Below, piece after piece: positions 23,077-31,810 of a stretch of DNA of 38,595 bases. Each line of letters begins with the position of its first letter. Within the stretch, counting starts at the first letter, position 1. Under the pieces are notes generated by a model. The model searched no databases. It saw only the letters and a list, made by a program, of their open reading frames with translations, and had not been told where the DNA came from. The DNA lies in the NCBI GenBank assembly GCA_029255525.1, contig JANLJK010000291.1, positions 1-38,595 on the forward strand. Reading direction: 5' to 3'. The stretch comes from Pseudolabrys sp. (GTDB taxonomy: Bacteria; Pseudomonadota; Alphaproteobacteria; Rhizobiales; Xanthobacteraceae). The position numbers and the translations under genes are program-made.

Positions 23077-25059
23077 CTAAGCCGGCTCCATGCCGATCGC
23101 CTTGATGCGCGCACGGGTTTGCTCGTCGTGCAGCGCGGCAAGAAAGGCCTGCACCGCCGGTCGTTCGCGCCGGCGCTCGACGACGAGAAAATCATAATGC
23201 TCCGGCGCCACGGGCAGAAAGCCGAGGCCGTAAAGCTTCGCCACCGGTTCGATGGCAAGACCCCAATCGGCGCGATGCTGCGCGATCGCCGCCGCCACCG
23301 CATTGTGCGACTTTGGCTGGTTGGCGTAGCCAACGGGGCGTTTGCCATCGAGCAGCTTGTCCATCAGCACGCGCGTGCCGGAGCCGGCATTGCGATTGAC
23401 CATCAACGCGGACGGATCGGCGAGCGCGGCGACAAGCGCCTCCTGCGCGCTGCGGCCCTCGAAGCGCGCATCGCCCGGCCGGAACAGGATGCCCTGCATG
23501 CGGCGCCAGCCCGGCACCAGCGACAAAGTGTCCGAGACAAGATGCACATTATAGTCGCCGCTCTTCGGATCGATGAGATGCACCGGCGCAACATCGCATT
23601 CACCGCGATTGGCCGCCGCGACGCCACCAAGGCTGCCGACCGCGAGCACCCGCGCGGAGAAACCACGCTCTGACAGCGCTCCGACCACGACATCAAGCGC
23701 CACATCGTGACTGCCCATGATGACAACGTCGGGCGCCTTGACGGCGCTGCCGATCAGCGTCACCGGCACACTGCTGTCGGCATCGAGCGCGGAAGCAAGC
23801 GCATCGATTTCGAGAAAGCCGTCCGCTTGCGAAAAGCTCGTCACCGAGCCTGAGCCCTTGCCGGTCGGGAAAGCGATGGTGCCCTCCTCGCCTTCGACAA
23901 GCGACACCAGCACGAATTCCTTGCGGCCCAACTCCGAGGCGATACGCACCGGCACGCGCGCCGTGACGGTCTCCGCTGCTTCTGGCGGCAATCCTGCAAA
24001 GGCGCGGATCACCGGCGCGACGAAAGCATGGAAGGTGAAGATCGCCGAGGTCGGGAATCCCGGCAGCACCACGATGGGCTTATGATCGATGACGCCAAGG
24101 CACAGCGGCTTGCCGGGTTTGAGCGCAACGCCATGAACGATGATGCCGGGCTTACCGAGCTTGGACACGATCGCATGCGACAGATCGCCCGCGCCTTTCG
24201 AGGTGCCACCCGAGAGGACGACCATGTCGCAAGTGATAAGCGCATCGCGCACGGCTTTCTCAAGCGCTGCTTCCTCGTCGGGATAAGCGCCCATGGCGAC
24301 AGCCTCGCCGCCGGCTTCCGTCACCGCGGCGGCGATGATCGCGCCGTTGCTATCATAGACACCGGCGCTCTTCAGCGGTTGCCCCGGCGCGACCAGTTCG
24401 TCGCCGGTCGACAACACCGCCACCTTGGGCTTGCGCACCACATCGACACTGCCCAGCCCACCCGCCGCCAGCATGCCGATCTCACGCGAGCCGATGCGCG
24501 CGCCGCGCCGCAGCAGGGTCTCGCCGCGCGCGATGTCGGAGCCGGCATAAGAGATGAACTGCCCGGCGCCTGCGGCGCGGCGCAACTCGATCTGCGGCGC
24601 GCCGCCGTCGATCAGTTCGGTGTGCTCGATCATCACTACGGCGTCGGCGCCACGCGGGATCATGCCGCCGGTGGCGATGGTCGTCGTCGTGCCGGGCGCG
24701 ACGGCCAAATCGGGCGCATGGCCACAGGCAATCACTTCGGCGTTCAGCCGCAGCACTTTCGGACTTGAATCGCTGGCCCCTAACGTATCGGCGGCGCGTA
24801 CGGCAAAGCCGTCGACATTGGAGCGGTCGAAAGCCGGTGCATCGACCGCGGCAACAACGTCATGAGCCAGCACGCGCGTCAGTGCATTGCTGAGCGGCAC
24901 GTTCTCCAGCGGCAGCGGCTTGAGGTCGAGATGACGCGCGAACCGCGCGCGCGCCTCGTCCGCCGACACCACTTCGAGGAACTGCTCCTGCCGCGCCGCC
25001 GCCTTCACGCGCGCGGTCAACGCGGCGTCGTCCGGCGGCTTGGTGCGGCTGGAATTCAT
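23077..25059 (-). CDS. MoeA-like molybdopterin biosynthesis protein fused to a periplasmic-binding-protein-like domain
   Basis: This 660-residue cytoplasmic protein has a MoeA part (about 35-440): DRSNVDGFAVRAADTLGA, IATGGMIPRGADAVVMIEHT, the MoaB/MogA-like segment LSGGTSKGAGDLSHAI and VLPGFPTSAIFTFHAF. It is followed by a PBP-like domain (about 445-660) with MGSHDVALDVVVGAL and VNRNAGSGTRVLMDKLL. Such fusions are known in the MoeA family, and the second domain is thought to bind the oxyanion or a related ligand. There is no signal peptide despite the binding-protein fold. It probably handles metal insertion for a subset of enzymes, or senses molybdate or tungstate. It forms a unit with the next MoeA paralogue. 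Confidence 0.92.
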   Translation of the reverse strand: MNSSRTKPPDDAALTARVKAAARQEQFLEVVSADEARARFARHLDLKPLPLENVPLSNALTRVLAHDVVAAVDAPAFDRSNVDGFAVRAADTLGASDSSPKVLRLNAEVIACGHAPDLAVAPGTTTTIATGGMIPRGADAVVMIEHTELIDGGAPQIELRRAAGAGQFISYAGSDIARGETLLRRGARIGSREIGMLAAGGLGSVDVVRKPKVAVLSTGDELVAPGQPLKSAGVYDSNGAIIAAAVTEAGGEAVAMGAYPDEEAALEKAVRDALITCDMVVLSGGTSKGAGDLSHAIVSKLGKPGIIVHGVALKPGKPLCLGVIDHKPIVVLPGFPTSAIFTFHAFVAPVIRAFAGLPPEAAETVTARVPVRIASELGRKEFVLVSLVEGEEGTIAFPTGKGSGSVTSFSQADGFLEIDALASALDADSSVPVTLIGSAVKAPDVVIMGSHDVALDVVVGALSERGFSARVLAVGSLGGVAAANRGECDVAPVHLIDPKSGDYNVHLVSDTLSLVPGWRRMQGILFRPGDARFEGRSAQEALVAALADPSALMVNRNAGSGTRVLMDKLLDGKRPVGYANQPKSHNAVAAAIAQHRADWGLAIEPVAKLYGLGFLPVAPEHYDFLVVERRRERPAVQAFLAALHDEQTRARIKAIGMEPA

Positions 25060-25069
25060 GATGCCTGCC

Positions 25070-26191
25070 TCATGGCCACGGCCTTACCGCAACAACCGTC
25101 CCGGCGGAATAGCCCTCGCTGTCGGGCGGAACCAGGAGCCAGCCATCGGAACGCGCCATGGCCGACAAGGGCAGATAACGTGCGCCGAGCGGCTCGGCCT
25201 CGCCACCGACGATCCGCACCGGCACGACCTCGGCAAGGCCGACGGTCGACGTCACCTTGCGCGCCAGCGGCACGATGACGGCGAGGTCCTCCTTCGGATG
25301 GGTTCCGGCGAGACGCTCAATGATACGACGGCCGAGCAGCATCCACACCGCCAGCGCCGCATCGAGCCGTCCGGGCAAAACGAGGATCGGCTTGGTGTCG
25401 GCAAAGCCGAGCGCGGCCGTCTCGCCCGGCGTTAGCGCCAGGCCGTGCACGGCGAGCCGGGCTTCGCGCGCCAAGGTCTGCACCGTCGTGTCGTTGCGGC
25501 CGCTGCCGGTGCCGCCGAGCGCGACGATCGCATCCGCATTGTCGGCAGCGATGGCGACGTCGAGGCCACGGCCGCTGTCGTCCAGCCGCGCCACGCCGCC
25601 ATGCGCATCGATATCGCTGGTCACGGCGCGCGCCGCCGCCGCGACGAGACCATTGCCGCGCAACGGCAGCACGCGAACGCGCGGCTCGCGCACGGTGACG
25701 CGGCTCAGCCCGATGGCAGAGAACGCGGCAAGGTCGGTCAGCCGCAGCTTGTCGCCGGCGCGATGCAACGGAATCGCCGGGTCGTTGTCGCCGCCGGCGG
25801 ACAGCACGCCATCGCCGGGATTGATAATGGCCAAGACCTCGGCATGGCCGTTCGCCACGCGCACCGCATCGAAGGGCGCGACGCTGTCCGTGTCGGGTGG
25901 CATCGCCTGCCCAACCTCGACGCGCGGCGGCGTGCGCATCAGCGGCGCCGGCGCATAGCTGCCCGCGCCCAACGTATCGTCGGCGCGCAAAGCCCAGCCA
26001 TCCTGGACAGCCATGGCGGCGGACGGCCGCGCCGAGGCGAAAACATCGGAGGCCAGGACGCGTCCGCTTGCTACCGCGACATCGAGCGTGCGCGGCGTCA
26101 CCGGCTTCACCTCCATGTCGATAGTGGCGAGCACATCAGCGAGCGGCGTAAGCCGCGTGATCGTTTGCAGTGAGTGGGGCGAGGTCGCCAT
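25070..26191 (-). CDS. Divergent MoeA-like molybdopterin-binding protein
   Basis: The 373-residue protein keeps the MoeA layout but with altered motifs. SAAMAVQDGWALRADDTLG stands where canonical MoeA has D-x-S-A-M-D-G-Y-A, and LGGTGSGRNDTTVQ replaces SGGVSxGExD, keeping one acidic residue. VLPGRLDAALAVWMLLG replaces the GxPGNP loop region, with the N lost. It may still bind molybdopterin but its transferase chemistry is doubtful. The gene ends 10 bases before the MoeA-PBP fusion, so the two are a likely operon and may act together. It is divergent from tusA. Confidence 0.85.
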   Translation of the reverse strand: MATSPHSLQTITRLTPLADVLATIDMEVKPVTPRTLDVAVASGRVLASDVFASARPSAAMAVQDGWALRADDTLGAGSYAPAPLMRTPPRVEVGQAMPPDTDSVAPFDAVRVANGHAEVLAIINPGDGVLSAGGDNDPAIPLHRAGDKLRLTDLAAFSAIGLSRVTVREPRVRVLPLRGNGLVAAAARAVTSDIDAHGGVARLDDSGRGLDVAIAADNADAIVALGGTGSGRNDTTVQTLAREARLAVHGLALTPGETAALGFADTKPILVLPGRLDAALAVWMLLGRRIIERLAGTHPKEDLAVIVPLARKVTSTVGLAEVVPVRIVGGEAEPLGARYLPLSAMARSDGWLLVPPDSEGYSAGTVVAVRPWP

Positions 26192-26285
26192 CAGGACGGA
26201 CTTGGATACTGGCTGGGTTACGGCGGGACGTCACTTCCCGCTCAGTCTATCCGAACAAAACGCAACCTGATATCACCCCGCTACG

Positions 26286-26510
26286 ATGACGGAGAAAACA
26301 GTCAGTTTACGCGGCCTGAAGTGCCCCCTGCCGGCCTTGCGCACACGCAAGGTTCTGAGCGGCATGGCGAGCGGCGACCTGCTGACCATCGAGTGCACCG
26401 ATCCCCTGGCGGCGATCGACATCCCGAATTTGCTGCGGCAGACCGGCGACGTGCTGGAAGACAAGGCGCAGGCTGACGGCGTGCTGACATTCACGATCAG
26501 GAAAAAGTAA
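26286..26510 (+). CDS. tusA: TusA-family sulfur carrier protein
   Basis: This 74-residue protein has the TusA signature RGLKCPLPALRTRKVL, where Cys13 of the CPLP motif carries persulfide sulfur. It has the usual two-layer alpha/beta size. TusA passes sulfur from a desulfurase to tRNA thiolation and, in E. coli, also affects molybdenum cofactor formation. Divergence from two moeA-like genes, and the presence of fdhD in the window, fit sulfur delivery to molybdoenzymes. The paralogue count in this genome is unknown, so a different sulfur pathway is possible. Confidence 0.9.
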   Translation: MTEKTVSLRGLKCPLPALRTRKVLSGMASGDLLTIECTDPLAAIDIPNLLRQTGDVLEDKAQADGVLTFTIRKK

Positions 26511-26517
26511 CACATTA

Positions 26518-26568
26518 GACCCGTCATCCCGAGGCTCGACCGAAGATCGAGCCTCGGGATGACGGGTC
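26518..26568. terminator. Perfect 22-base-pair hairpin between convergent genes
   Basis: Positions 26518-26539 are exactly complementary to 26547-26568, with a 7-base loop. It starts 8 bases after the tusA stop and ends 8 bases before the convergent nitroreductase stop. It belongs to the same repeat class (GTCATCCCGAGG) but here probably serves as a bidirectional terminator, although it lacks a clear T-run. Confidence 0.65.
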
Positions 26569-26575
26569 GGAAACT

Positions 26576-27415
26576 CTAGTCCAACCTAAACCCTTTCTTA
26601 CGTACGAAGGCACCGAAGTCGGCGCGCTGCGGCTTGGCATATTGCCGGGCCTTATCGGTCGACCAGCCATAGAAGGGCGCCGTGCCGAAAATCTCCGGCT
26701 CGCGCTGGCGCCGATAAGGTCGGATCGCGGCGCGCCGCCGATCATAGGCATCGACATGTTCGGCCAACTTGGCCTCTGCGAACGTGTCTTCATGCACGGT
26801 CACGCTAAGCGGCAACCGCGGCGAGATTGCGCCCGCCTCTGCCGGCCAGCCGAGCCCCATGCCGGCGACCGGGATGACCTTATCCGGCAGCGCCAGCAAT
26901 GTGCTCACCGTCGCCGCGTGATCGCGAATGACGCTGATCGGGCAACAGCCGAGGCCGACCGCTTCCGCCGCACGCACGAAGTTCGCAAGCACAAGCGCCG
27001 CGTCGATCGTGGCATTGAACAGCAGATCGAAGTGATCGTTGGGGAACGGCGTGCCGCGCCATTGCGCGATCTGCGGCAAGCGCCGACCATTGGCCAGGAA
27101 CACCAGAAACATCGGCGCGTCGCGCAACCACGGCATTTCCGGCAGCAGGTCACAGAGGACGCCGCGCTTTGCGGCATCGCGCACAATGAGAATCTCGCCC
27201 TGTTGCAAATCGCTTTTCGTCGGCGCGGACAACGCGGAGGCACACAGAAGCCGCAACAGGTCCGGCGCGATATCGCGCATCTGGTAGCGGCGGCACACGC
27301 GATGTGCGGCAATGCGCGCGAGCTCTTCGAGCCCCGGCAATCCATCCGGAACTGCAAGCTTCTCGTCGAAGCGCTCCAGTAGCGCGGATGTCACGGCCTC
27401 GGCGAAATCCGGCAT
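26576..27415 (-). CDS. Nitroreductase-family flavoprotein
   Basis: The 279-residue protein matches FMN-dependent nitroreductase-type oxidoreductases: CRRYQMRDIAPDLLRLLCASALSAPTKSD at the N terminus gives the flavin-binding R-x-Y/F and SAPT-K-S/D elements, with ALVLANFVRAAEAVGLGCCPISVI and VIPVAGMGLGWPAE further on. It is longer than minimal nitroreductases (about 200-220) through a C-terminal extension of basic and aromatic residues. It starts 14 bases after the CoxL-type gene stop and so belongs to that unit. The substrate is unknown; reduction of a ring or nitro intermediate in the adjacent catabolic pathway is possible. Confidence 0.87.
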   Translation of the reverse strand: MPDFAEAVTSALLERFDEKLAVPDGLPGLEELARIAAHRVCRRYQMRDIAPDLLRLLCASALSAPTKSDLQQGEILIVRDAAKRGVLCDLLPEMPWLRDAPMFLVFLANGRRLPQIAQWRGTPFPNDHFDLLFNATIDAALVLANFVRAAEAVGLGCCPISVIRDHAATVSTLLALPDKVIPVAGMGLGWPAEAGAISPRLPLSVTVHEDTFAEAKLAEHVDAYDRRRAAIRPYRRQREPEIFGTAPFYGWSTDKARQYAKPQRADFGAFVRKKGFRLD

Positions 27416-27429
27416 GGCGCCTCTTTACG

Positions 27430-29742
27430 CTAGGGTGTTGCTTTGGCCGCTGCGATGGCTTCCCAGACACGCGCCGGCGTCGCCGGAATGTCGAAATGCG
27501 TGACGCCAACACTGCGCAGCGCATTCATTACCGCGTTCATGCAGGCCGGCATCGCGCCGGTCGTACCCGCCTCGCCGACGCCCTTGGCGCCGAGCGGATT
27601 GTTCGGGCTCGGCACGTGGTGATCGATGGCATTGATGAATGGCAGCAAATGCGCCCGCGGCATGCAGTAGTCCATGAAGCTGCCGGTGATGAGCTGGCCG
27701 TTGTTCGGATCATAGGCGCAATGCTTGCCGAACACGTGGCCGGCGCCCTGCATGATGCCGCCGACAAGCTGCCCATTGGCAATGGTCTTGTTGAGGATGC
27801 TGCCAACGTCGTCCACCGCTGTGTAGCGCACGACATCGACGTCGCCGGCATCGGCATCGATCTCGACCTCGACCACATGCGCGCCGCTGGGGAAAGCCAT
27901 GGACACAGGTCGCTCGGCGATCGTGTCGAGTGGGTGCGGATTGTCCGATGCATGCCGTTCGATGACTTCCGTCATCTTCATCGCGCGGTCGGTGCCGGCG
28001 ATGGTGAACACACCGTTCAGGAACTCGATATCTTCCGGCGGCGCCTCGAGTGCATCGGCGGCGAGCTTTTTGGCCTTCTCGATCACGACGTCGGTCGCGA
28101 CCTTGAAGGCGCTGCCCTGCGTCATGCCGGAGCGCGAGCCGATCGATGGCGCGCCAGAGAGTTTCGGTCCGTTCGGATCGCCGGAGTGGTTCATGATGCG
28201 CTCGGCCGGCACGCCCAACCAGCGCCCGACCAGTTCGGGAAACACGGTCTCGTGCCCCTGCCCACTCGGTCCGGCGACGTTATGAATGACGATGGTGCCG
28301 TCGTTCTGGAACAGCACGGCCACTTCGTCCATCTTCACACCACCGCCGCCCGAGGGCTCGATGAACAGGCCACAGCCGATGCCGCGCAGCTTGCCGGCCT
28401 TGCGCGAGTGGCGCTTACGCGCCGCGAAGCCCTTCCAATCGGCCTGCTCTTTCGCGGCGGCGATGAGGCCGGGGAAATCGGCGCTGTCGAAGCGCGCGCC
28501 CGTCGGTGTGGCGTAAGGAAACTGCGCCTTGCGGATGACATTGCGGCGGCGCAGTTCCAAGGGATCCATGCCGAGCTTGGCGGCCACTTCATCTACCAGC
28601 CGTTCGACGATGTAATTGGCCTCGGGCCGGCCGGCGCCGCGATAGGCATTCGTCGGCGAGGTGTTGGTGATCACCTGCCGATGACGGCCGTACACGGCCT
28701 CGATCGCATAAGCGCCGGCGCCGATGACCTTGCCGTTGAGCGAATTGGTCAACACGCCGGCCGGCGCCAGATAAGCGCCGGAATCGCACAGCCATTCGGT
28801 GCGCAGCGCCAGAAACTTGCCCTTTTCGTCATAAGCGAGTTCACCGCGCAGCGACACGGCACGGCCGTGATTGTCGGTGAGGAAATCCTCCGACCGCGTC
28901 GACAGCCACTTCACCGGGCGATTCAGCTTCTTCGCCAGATACAGCATCGCCGGATATTCCGGGAACGGCGCGGTGCGCGCGCCGAAGGCGCCGCCGACAT
29001 CGATCATGTGCACGCGCAGGCGCTCGACCGGCACGCCGGCCATGATCGCGAGATCGTGCGCGAAGGACGGAGCGCCCTGGTTGGCGCAATAGACGTCGAA
29101 AGAGCCGCTCGCAGCGTCATAAGCGACGAGGGCGCCGCGCACTTCGAGCGGCGTCGGCGCCACGCGCGGGCTTTCGGCGGTGAGCGTGACGACGCCAGCG
29201 GCGCCCGCGATCGCATCGGCCGTTTTCTTCTCGTCGCCGTAATCGAAATCGAAGCAGATATTGCCGGGAATGTTGTCGTGAATGGCGACGGCGTCCTTGG
29301 CCATCGCATTTTCAAAACCGATCAGCACCGGCAGATCTTCGTAGTCGACCTCGATCATATCGGCCGCGTCGCGCGCGGCGTTGGCGGTTTCGGCGACGAC
29401 CACCGCGACCTCCTCGCCCGCGAAGCGGACGCGGTCCGCAGCCAGATGCGGCCGTTGCGGCACGAGCACGCTTTGTCCGCCGCGGCCCGGCGGCGGCTGG
29501 ATCGGCGGCAGCGTGGCAAAGCCCGCATCGGCGACGTCGCGGCCGGTCAGTACCGCAAGCACACCCGGGACTGCTTGCGCCGCGCTGGTGTCGATGGACT
29601 TGATGATGCCGTGGGCGCGGTCGGAGCGGCGGAACGCGGCGTGCACCTGGCCGGGCAAATTCCAGTCGTTGCTGTAGCGGCCCTGGCCGGTGATGAAGCG
29701 CTGGTCCTCGCGGCGGCCCTTGAAGATCGCATTATCCGACAT
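27430..29742 (-). CDS. CoxL-type molybdenum hydroxylase large subunit (xanthine dehydrogenase family), orphan
   Basis: This 770-residue cytoplasmic subunit would bind the molybdopterin cytosine dinucleotide cofactor and hydroxylate an aromatic or heteroaromatic carbon with water. It carries AYRGAGR at 366-372, the form II active-site loop, rather than AYxCSFR of true CO dehydrogenase, and the catalytic Glu at about 724 in GVGEAGTTG. VGGAFGAR at about 249-256 and PSGQGHET are conserved cofactor contacts. The small [2Fe-2S] and medium FAD subunits are not encoded in the window, so partners must come from elsewhere. It lies between the GntR gene and the nitroreductase, all on one strand. Confidence 0.93.
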   Translation of the reverse strand: MSDNAIFKGRREDQRFITGQGRYSNDWNLPGQVHAAFRRSDRAHGIIKSIDTSAAQAVPGVLAVLTGRDVADAGFATLPPIQPPPGRGGQSVLVPQRPHLAADRVRFAGEEVAVVVAETANAARDAADMIEVDYEDLPVLIGFENAMAKDAVAIHDNIPGNICFDFDYGDEKKTADAIAGAAGVVTLTAESPRVAPTPLEVRGALVAYDAASGSFDVYCANQGAPSFAHDLAIMAGVPVERLRVHMIDVGGAFGARTAPFPEYPAMLYLAKKLNRPVKWLSTRSEDFLTDNHGRAVSLRGELAYDEKGKFLALRTEWLCDSGAYLAPAGVLTNSLNGKVIGAGAYAIEAVYGRHRQVITNTSPTNAYRGAGRPEANYIVERLVDEVAAKLGMDPLELRRRNVIRKAQFPYATPTGARFDSADFPGLIAAAKEQADWKGFAARKRHSRKAGKLRGIGCGLFIEPSGGGGVKMDEVAVLFQNDGTIVIHNVAGPSGQGHETVFPELVGRWLGVPAERIMNHSGDPNGPKLSGAPSIGSRSGMTQGSAFKVATDVVIEKAKKLAADALEAPPEDIEFLNGVFTIAGTDRAMKMTEVIERHASDNPHPLDTIAERPVSMAFPSGAHVVEVEIDADAGDVDVVRYTAVDDVGSILNKTIANGQLVGGIMQGAGHVFGKHCAYDPNNGQLITGSFMDYCMPRAHLLPFINAIDHHVPSPNNPLGAKGVGEAGTTGAMPACMNAVMNALRSVGVTHFDIPATPARVWEAIAAAKATP

Positions 29743-29837
29743 GCGTCACGCACTCCTGCATTCCCACACGCCAAAGGTCCAAGCGACCGCCGGCGCACGT
29801 TTTCCATAATTCTTCCGCGAAGCGCGGGTGGCAGCCC

Positions 29838-30629
29838 CTAGCGCAGCTCGATCTCCATCGAGATGGCATCGCCCCGGTAGATGCCATGGCCGGCGTAAAG
29901 GATGACGCCATCCTTGTCGAGCGCGACCCGGTCGACCTTGGCCACCGGCGCATTGAGCGGCACCTTCAAGAGCGCCGCGATCTCCACGTCCGCCGTGCCG
30001 ATCGTCACCACCTGCCAGGCCCGCGCAATGCGGTCGCCCGCGATCCGGTGCAGGATCGGCAGCGTCGGCAGCCGGCGAAACTGCAGCGGCGGCCCCTCCT
30101 TGAACAGCTCGTATTCGAGATAGAAGCGGGCGACGAGATAAGGCGCGCCCTGCCGCACATGCAGCCGCCGCATCATCTGATACTTCGGCGCCGCCCTCCC
30201 CTTCAAGCGATCGGCGGCCGGCAGCTCGGCCACCACCCGCTGTTCCAGGACCTCAATCTTGGCGCCCTCATGCGCCGAGATCAGCGACTGCCAGTCGATG
30301 GCGAGCTTATGGGCATGGGCATCAAGCGGCGTCTTGCGCACGAAAGTGCCCTTGGCCCGCAGGCGCTCCAAAAGGCCCTCCTGCTCCAACAGGCCGAGCG
30401 CCTCGCGCATGGTGCCGCGTGCCACGGCGAACTCGGCTGCGAGTTCGTCGACATTGGGGATGCGCCCGCCGACTGGCCATTCGCCCGAACCGATGCGGTT
30501 GCGGAACAAAGTGGCGAGCTGGATATAGCGCGCCACCGGGCTTCGGCTGAGATCCGTCCCGCTCGTCACACTTCGCACCGCGCCGCGCGCCATCGTCATT
30601 GCACCAACCCCTCGATCCGATGAGGCCAT
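29838..30629 (-). CDS. GntR-family (HutC/UTRA) transcriptional regulator
   Basis: The 263-residue protein has an N-terminal winged helix (GGRIPNVDELAAEFAVARGTMREALGLLEQEGLLERL, then KGTFV) and a C-terminal UTRA ligand-binding domain (about 100-255) ending AGHGIYRGDAISMEIEL. Start ATG 30629 has GGAG 9 bases upstream; ATG 30599 with GAGGGG is a close alternative. It is divergent from a decarboxylase gene and upstream of the CoxL gene, so it probably represses both sets until a pathway compound binds the UTRA domain. A palindromic candidate operator lies at 30722-30738. Confidence 0.9.
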   Translation of the reverse strand: MASSDRGVGAMTMARGAVRSVTSGTDLSRSPVARYIQLATLFRNRIGSGEWPVGGRIPNVDELAAEFAVARGTMREALGLLEQEGLLERLRAKGTFVRKTPLDAHAHKLAIDWQSLISAHEGAKIEVLEQRVVAELPAADRLKGRAAPKYQMMRRLHVRQGAPYLVARFYLEYELFKEGPPLQFRRLPTLPILHRIAGDRIARAWQVVTIGTADVEIAALLKVPLNAPVAKVDRVALDKDGVILYAGHGIYRGDAISMEIELR

Positions 30630-30721
30630 GATAGCCGTCTCCACGCCGCCTGCGTTAAAAAGCACGCCTCGGGCGCCCCACCTCCACAAGCCCGGCGGCC
30701 CGCGCCGGCCACAGGCCATTC

Positions 30722-30738
30722 AGTCAATAGTATGGACT
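30722..30738. promoter_or_regulatory. Candidate GntR operator, near-perfect 17-base palindrome
   Basis: AGTC-A-ATA-G-TAT-G-GACT has arms AGTCxATA and TATxGACT around a central base, with one mismatched pair. It lies 48 bases before the decarboxylase start and 93 bases before the regulator start, in the divergent gap, and overlaps a TAGTAT sequence that could be a -10 element. Confidence 0.6.
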
Positions 30739-30785
30739 TTAGAGGCTTATGACGATAGGGATGGGCCACGACACGGAAGCCCCTC

Positions 30786-31778
30786 ATGAGCCGCCTGCCG
30801 ATCACCATTGCGAGCTGGGACTACGACCGCGTGCGTCCCATCATCGACGGGCGCGTCCCCGTCGAAGGCTGCGACATCAATTACCTGACCATGCCGGTCG
30901 AGGAATGCTTCGAGCGCGCTTATTTCCATGGCGAGTTCGAGGTGGCCGAGCTCGGCTTCAGCCCGTTCCTGATCTCGCTGTCGCGCGGACCGACGCCCTA
31001 TGTCGCGCTGCCCGTCTTCCTCTCGCGCATGTTCAGGCATTCGGCGGTCTATATCCGCAGCGACCGTGGTATCGACGGCCCGGCCGATCTGCGCGGCAAG
31101 ACCATCGGCGTGCCGGAATATCAGATGTCGGCGGCGATGTGGTTCCGCGGTTACCTGCAGGATGAGATCGGTATCGCCGCGAGGGATATCAATTGGGTGC
31201 AGGCTGGGCTGGAAAACCCCGGTCGCAAAGACAAGTTTCCGCTCAATCTGCCGGCCGGTTTTCCGCTCGTCTCGCGCAACGACGTCTCGCTCTCACAGTT
31301 GCTCGCCGATGGCGCGATCGACGGCGTGATGTCGGCGCGCCGGCCGTCATGTTTCATCAACGGCCACCCCAAAGTGCGCCGCTTGTTCCCGGATTATCGC
31401 GCCGTCGAGCAGGCCTATTACAAGAAGACCGGCTTGTTCCCGATCATGCATGCGCTTGGTATCCGCCGCGACATTTACGAAAAGAACCGCTGGCTCGCCG
31501 CGAGCCTGTACAAGGCCTATGTGCAGGCCAAGCGCATCGCCGATGCCGACCTCGCGGAAGTCACCGCGCTGAAGGTCGGCCTGCCCTGGATCACTGCCGA
31601 ATATGAAGCGACGCAGGCCATCATGGGCGCAGACTTCTGGTCCTACGGATTGAATGAAGCGAACCGCAAGACACTCTCGGCCATGGCGCGCTATTCTTAT
31701 GAACAGGGCCTAGCGACACGGCTTTTGAACGTCGATGAAATGTTCGCGAATGGCAACTTGAGCGAAACGCGCGTGTAA
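30786..31778 (+). CDS. 4,5-dihydroxyphthalate decarboxylase-like protein
   Basis: The 330-residue protein resembles Pht5-type 4,5-dihydroxyphthalate decarboxylases, which share a periplasmic-binding-protein fold: TIASWDYDRVRPIIDGRV at the start, CFERAYFHGEFEVAELGFSP, and GKTIGVPEYQMSAAMWFRGYL. It has no signal peptide, consistent with a cytoplasmic enzyme. In the phthalate route the product is protocatechuate. Here the next genes are an extradiol dioxygenase and a hydrolase, so a carboxylated dihydroxy-aromatic substrate is likely. The true substrate is not fixed by sequence, and some homologues may only bind ligands. Confidence 0.85.
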   Translation: MSRLPITIASWDYDRVRPIIDGRVPVEGCDINYLTMPVEECFERAYFHGEFEVAELGFSPFLISLSRGPTPYVALPVFLSRMFRHSAVYIRSDRGIDGPADLRGKTIGVPEYQMSAAMWFRGYLQDEIGIAARDINWVQAGLENPGRKDKFPLNLPAGFPLVSRNDVSLSQLLADGAIDGVMSARRPSCFINGHPKVRRLFPDYRAVEQAYYKKTGLFPIMHALGIRRDIYEKNRWLAASLYKAYVQAKRIADADLAEVTALKVGLPWITAEYEATQAIMGADFWSYGLNEANRKTLSAMARYSYEQGLATRLLNVDEMFANGNLSETRV

Positions 31779-31810
31779 GAACGCACGCCGGCAAGAACGA
31801 GGAGGAGACG

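Noticed and set aside
27304..29841. An 845-codon open frame on the + strand
   Set aside because: It lies antisense to the CoxL-type gene, which has full family motifs. The + frame has the His/Arg/Asp-rich composition typical of antisense frames in GC-rich DNA and no recognisable domain.
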